64,000 nt of DNA. Origin: Spirometra erinaceieuropaei (Eukaryota > Platyhelminthes > Cestoda > Diphyllobothriidea > Diphyllobothriidae). The notes under the pieces are model-generated. The model made no database searches. It saw nothing but the letters and a program-made list of their open reading frames with translations, and was not told the origin of the DNA. Position 1 is the stretch's first letter, and every line of letters starts with the position of its first letter. Positions 58,965 through 64,000 of this stretch are shown here, piece after piece. The stretch is taken from NCBI GenBank assembly GCA_902702965.1, contig CACRXP010000406.1, positions 452,034 to 516,033 of the forward strand. Direction: 5' to 3'. The translations under genes were made by a program, and so were the position numbers.

Positions 58965-60800
58965 GGACGACTGAGGAGGTTCCGAGGTCAAGGCTTATAG
59001 TCTAATTCTGTCAGGGTCTTAGGGAGGGGAGGGGGATAGAACCCGGCAACTACGTGTGTGTGTTTCATTGTTGTAACTCGCCGTCGTAGGGGGTGCGAAC
59101 ACACATGATGGGCCCATTATTAGGCGGGCGAGACTTATGGCCTCTATAGAGGCTTTGTGCGAGCACAAGGTTGGGTTGGCTAACTTTATGACCACTGCCG
59201 CTGGCATCGCAAGTATCCACCGGTTCGAAACGCTTCAATGACGTCTACGTGGTGGCTGCTGTTAACCAAATAAACCACAGTTTTATTTACGACAGACTTT
59301 TATGAATTTTGATTTAGCCAGACAGAATGATGCTCACGCATCCAGTTGGATGGATCCCCGGTTGTTCGACTAATACCATACCAAGATTAAGCCAGACAGC
59401 ATAGGCCCCTAGTCGTTCTACCTGTATAATATGTCTCACAGGAGCAAGTGTGGGCGTAGATACGCAATGGAGGTTGGAGGGGAAGCATATCCTTAAATTC
59501 AAGACGATAACATAAAGTGCTTGTGTAAACTAGTCTCATCTCATTGGCTGAGTACATGCGCATGATAGTAAAGTTAAAGCCTTGATATAGAAGTTAGCCC
59601 GCCAGATCCCCCTGTAATGGTAGTGTGAACAAAAATACTTCTTAACTGTCGGCGTGTCTCATTTTGGAGGACTTTTCTCCATATACTTACCAATAAGCTT
59701 GTCGGGAAAGCCGCTTTCTCGCAGCCTGCTTTACATAATGGCGATTTCGCTCTCCCGTGTTTCCTGAGTACATATTCTCCTGACTTGGTTGCTAAGGCGG
59801 TGGACTAGTCTTCGTTCCTAACTTAGCAGGAAAATGCTGTAAAACTTTGCGTATTGCCCTATCCATCTTTCCCCACGAGCCATACGTGTGCAAATAGTTT
59901 AATCATGCAGTTCAGAAATGGTAGGCACTCTCCAACCATCTTTTCTGAGGCGGATTTTAACGCTGGGTGAGCCTGATTCACCTAATCTTGGCGGATGTCC
60001 ATTCAAGCGTTTCATCGGCTATCGAAGGAACGTCATCAACTTATCGAGCACACGAATAAAGATTTTTCATAATTGAACAGACCAAGTTTTTTCTCTAGTT
60101 TTCCCATGAAGATATCAGCAAGTAGAGGTCCAAGGGGTGTTCCTATCTGAACGCCGTCAATCCGGCAGTAAAATGGATCATCAAATCTGAATTGGACATT
60201 TGACTTGCAGCAAATGTGTAATTCCTTAGGGTCTCCGACACCAGAATTCCGAGTGGGAAATCTTGTCTAACAATCTCGTCACATAAAATTCTATCATGTT
60301 CGTGGGAAGAATGTTCGTGAAAAGAGGACGCGACGTCTAGGGACAGCATCGATGTGTATGTCTTATCGGATCGACGAATTAAAATGTGTTCCGTAAATTG
60401 CGTGGCGTATTCAGTGTCGAATCGGTTTCAGTCTTTCCGCCAGCAAATTGCGTGATGAGGTGAATTACCCATGTCTAATACCGGCCACATCAGAGGGTCT
60501 GGATTATGAGTCTTAAGCAAGCCATAAAGCCCTGGGAGCATTTTGCCTGTGAGTTTAAGAGCTTCGAACTTTTATTCACTACGGAAACCTTGGTCTTTCT
60601 TTTTTCGAAGACCTTTTGTAAGTTGGGCTTCTACGTTCCCAGGTTGGTCCTTATTTGGCCTTTTTTGGTTTAGTGTTATCAGCCAAAATTGATTCGATTT
60701 GCGAAACGTTAACATTCTTATTCATTAAAACGAAACCGGAATTTTTGTCCAGGTTGTTCAATGAGTATTCCCTTGCTTTGACGCAAGTTTTAAGCTACTC
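58965..60800 (-). pseudogene. Penelope-like element, nearly full-length but broken
   Basis: Down the minus strand: an N-terminal block NNLDKNSGFVLMNKNVNVSQ (about 60760-60700), YGLLKTHNPDP (about 60525), SLDVAS (60349), IDGVQIGTPLGPLLADIFMG (about 60165-60105), and a catalytic box reading R-stop-VDD (about 60044). SNQVRRICTQET follows (about 59780), then a GIY-YIG core CSCETYYTGRTTRGL (about 59460-59420), MREHH, and the tail KLANPTLCSHK (about 59190). The terminal repeat at 59040-58965 matches the mini-element near 19 kb. Stops and frameshifts are spread throughout. The family differs from that at 5-6.6 kb. Confidence 0.7.
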
Positions 60801-63800
60801 CAAATTTTCTTTTCTGAAGTGCTTGATTCTTTAGTATTTTCATTTTAAGCTGTTGGTAGCAACAATTCACGAGCACTGATTTGAAATACTTCGCCTCCAA
60901 CGTTGCTGTAGGTATTAGATCATACGTCTGACTCAAAATGTTTTAAATTGAACGTCTGTCATTAATCAGTTTGGTCTTTAGTAAGGAAAGTAGGATTTCG
61001 GTCTTAGGATGGTACTTCGATCGAATATTTTTACACGTCAACTAAGTTAAATTATGTAAAGGAGGCGTCTGTTGCCGTTCAGAGTAATCACAGTTTCAGT
61101 TTAAAAGGCAGTCGAAGACGAGCACCCTTGGCTCATTCAAATGAAAAACACAGTACTACTCTGAAAATATGCTTTACTGCTTTGTTTTAATAACATAAAA
61201 ATGCCCATCCAAGGGACATTCTCTATCGGAACGTTTAGTGAAGTTTCTTTGGGATGTTACATCTTTAAACTCCCTATTTGTTATAAGGAAAGAAAGTATA
61301 TCAAAAACTTGGAAAACGAAAACATCAAACAGTTACAGATGAATTATGCAAACTGTACAAATAAATGAATTATTCCACGAGTTAAGAACATTGGCACTAC
61401 CAAGTATGTCGTAGAGTAGTCAGTGTACGGATTATTGTTTTATAGAAAATTCGGTACGATTTCATTTATCCGCGGGCGCCAAAGTGAATGTCAGCACCCA
61501 CGTGCAGTAAATATGTGGCAAAATGAAAACCGAAAATAAACGCTACTGCACTATAACCAGTAACGCTATTACAGTAATCAATCGTTGGACAGGAGCGGTA
61601 AAGCGATATCGGTCAGGTGACATTTTGATGTGTAGTGGCGGAGCAGTATTCATCAAATGTTGGTGAAAACTATTTCTGAATTAAGTATCCACTAAACCCC
61701 ACAGAACGAGGCAGTTTTGGAAGCGTCTCCTTTCACGGACGTGCAGGTACCAATTTGATTAAAATGCGTCCGTATCGTCATTGGAAGTGTGTTTTTAAAC
61801 CAACAATCCTCGACTAGTGCGGTTTCATCAAACATCGAGTATCCGTCAAACTGTTCATAGGTTTTTCCAACGCGTGATGCTGAAAATATTTCTGTTACTT
61901 AAATGCCATATCTGGCTTGGAAGGAAGGTATTTTGCGAAGCACTCGCGCCCAGTAATTAAAGTGCACAACGCTCAGTGAAACCTATACTACTCACTTATA
62001 TTTATCTCATCACTCAAATCTAGGAAGTCGGTTAATATGGTCATATTGAAGACTTGGTAATTTAACGCATAGGAAAGGACGTTCACGTAACTATGAATAT
62101 ACATTGTGCGGGTAACTTGACCCAAATGTGATTAAACTCGCGTCGTCCGGTGGGGTCTCGTAGTCCAATTGATTAGCGCGTTGGCTGAACTAAAGCCTTC
62201 CCTTTACTGCGTGGGTTCGAATCCTACCGAGGCGCCGAGTTTCTCACGGTTTGGCCAATACGAAATATATTGTGATTGATATAATGTTTTCGAGGTTTCC
62301 TCTATTTCATGTGCCTCCTTTATCAAAGTCTGTCCTCTTTGCTTCTACCTGAGTAACCCGCTTTCTAAACTGCTTTGTTTTCTAAAAAAAATATTATCCA
62401 CTATAAGAAAACAAAATTGCGCAATAGAAAAGGCCCTCTTTTCTTAAACAGTTCCTCATATCTGGCCCTATATATCTTGAGGGAACCCAGGGTGGTGGTC
62501 TACGCGGTACAATGGTTTTCTGTGGACTGTAAATACCACGTCATCTAGCATAGTCTCAAAGGTAGGGGTAGCTAACATAACCCCTCTGGGTGGTGGGTGT
62601 GCCTCATAACGGTCGCGATGCAGATTTTGACCTTCAGTGGAATTACTGATACTAAAATTACATGTTTTGGTTTACGGCTGAGGTTTGGACAACGGATAAA
62701 GCTGGTGTTAGCTGAGTTATTCTTGGGAATAGGTCTTTCAGGTCTGGGCTATGGCTTGAAACCGGAATGGAGGCTAGGTTTAGGGTTTTGGAGCTTGGCG
62801 TATGCTATGATTACGTCCTACTTTTCCTTAAATGCTTACAGGTTAGAGATATTCCGCTGAAACCATAACCGTGGTTGCTGTTAGGTTCGTAGTTACCTGT
62901 GGTCTGCATAAGGGGATTACATACCGTATTATTGTCGTCGCAGGTAAATGTGAGCCACTGCGACGCCAAATGTCACGATGCATTAACATACGAACCTGTG
63001 TCTCCGCTGTAGTATACGTTGAGCAATGTAGGTTTTAAAAATTGACATTTTAAAAGTACCAATGTAGTGTGTGCACATGGCATAAAAATTAAAGATGAGA
63101 TAAATATACATCCGCATATTTGTATTTTGCTTTCCACATTTCGATATGCCGTGTATTTATGTTTGCATATATGCTTTACACATGTGCAAGAAGTAGATGG
63201 CCCCCCAAATGACAATAGTTCAACCGAACACAGTGAGTGCTCCGCGACGAAATATAAAATACACCGCAGTGTTCGCTTAATTTCGTAGATACTTTGGGCC
63301 CAACAACGTGCATTTAAAGGTTGTAGTTCATCAAATGTCAACTATCTCTCTCCGTCTCGTGCCTATCATACTATTGGAAAATTTTACAAGATTCGATAAC
63401 GGGCAGTTAGTCTTTCCGACTGGTGCAAACTGTGGTGTTTTTTAAAGAGTTAAACTTCATATCTTTCAGATTACATGTACTGCAGCAAAGCAAATAAAAA
63501 CCTAGTTTTGCAAAAAATTCATTCGTAGAAATTGATAGGTTGTCTACAAAACAACTGGTTTTTTCGATTGCTACGAGGGAACCCCCAGACGGATATTCCT
63601 AGTGTTGTTGGATCGTTTACAGTAAATCTCATGGAGAACTTTGGGTGAAATTTAGGGGAAAAATTATGAATTAATCATGAACTAATCACGAACGCTTAGA
63701 TTCGTTGATTTAATCTCATCATCGGATTTGTATAGCAGTGGTGCGCTTTTTGCATGCAATTTGTAACCATTATTTTATTCGACAATTTGAAGTATCAAGA

Positions 63801-64000
63801 AGCGAGGAATTCATACTCCGTTAATAAATTAAATCTTGTATTCAATATTGAGGTCTCAATTTCTACAGTCCATGAGAAAAAAACGTGTTTTCAGATATAT
63901 ACTGGAACTGATTGCCTAAAACGGCATCAGATTTACGCACCCTTGCGATTTCCTTTATCCGGCTTTTCAAAACGTCTTCTTGCATAACGGCCGCATTTAC
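60801..64000. other. No gene seen; one tRNA-like SINE
   Basis: AT-rich. Overlapping frames at 62.6-62.9 and 63.0-63.3 kb are short and carry no motif. Confidence 0.4.
62105..62260 (+). mobile_element. tRNA-like SINE, copy 4
   Basis: The head is 62152-62236 (B box GGTTCGAATCC; A box TAGTCCAATTGA, weak). The upstream block GGGTAACTTGACCCAAATGT and ACTCGCGTCGTCCGG is nearly identical to copy 1, showing that the repeated unit begins at least 45 bp before the tRNA head. Confidence 0.6.

Noticed and set aside
62690..62800. Degenerate telomere-like repeats (TTTAGGGTTT, GGCTAGG)
   Set aside because: Only one or two imperfect units, with no periodicity.

Overview
This is eukaryotic nuclear DNA, most likely from a flatworm and probably a tapeworm. 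The evidence is AT-rich sequence, no operons, spliced gene models, and dense fragments of retrotransposon families typical of platyhelminths: Penelope-like elements (PLE) with hammerhead-type ribozymes, RTE-type LINEs, CR1/Jockey-like LINE pieces and tRNA-related SINEs. The species is inferred from family resemblance only; no database search was possible. An 89-base run of N (23347-23435) marks an assembly gap.

Two host genes can be reconstructed with matching splice phases. (1) A plus-strand gene at 15049-21039 has three coding exons and encodes about 188 residues: a two-pass membrane protein with a proline run and a PPxY motif in its tail. (2) A minus-strand gene at 43329-32228 has nine coding exons and encodes about 350 residues. 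It has a signal peptide, then three tandem copies of a two-exon module (a micro-exon of 24-33 nt and an exon of exactly 117 nt, all phase 1-1) that each encode a CPTCY repeat, then a two-exon C-terminal domain. It resembles flatworm secreted genes built from small symmetric exons. Two further plus-strand terminal-exon candidates (47913-48315 and 58452-58827) are each followed by AATAAA.

Region by region: 0-2.3 kb holds SINE copies, a 175-bp tandem duplication and an RTE remnant. 2.3-3 kb is the right end of a palindromic element. 3.6-4.35 kb is a CR1/Jockey-like RT ending in a hammerhead ribozyme. 4.6-7.5 kb holds a SINE, a PLE RT-endonuclease pseudogene and an RTE piece. 9-11.8 kb has three repeated PLE tails. 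12.4-13.2 kb is a ~359-bp tandem repeat. 15-21 kb is gene 1, with mobile elements in its introns. 21.2-22.2 kb is a palindromic element. 22.7 kb is a tRNA-like SINE. 23.5-26.3 kb has a dispersed repeat pair flanking an RTE endonuclease. 28.8-30.3 kb is a PLE with inverted terminal arms. 30.9-31.9 kb is a palindromic element. 32.2-43.3 kb is gene 2. 43.9-46 kb has a LINE endonuclease-like frame and a palindromic element. 46.3-46.7 and 55.0-55.25 kb carry inverted pairs of ribozymes. 55.4-56.4 kb is a palindromic element. 59-60.8 kb is a nearly full-length but broken PLE.

The main signals outside the genes are eight hammerhead-like motifs, a family of about 1-kb near-palindromic elements with CAGT ends and TA flanks, and a tRNA-like SINE whose conserved unit extends upstream of the tRNA head.
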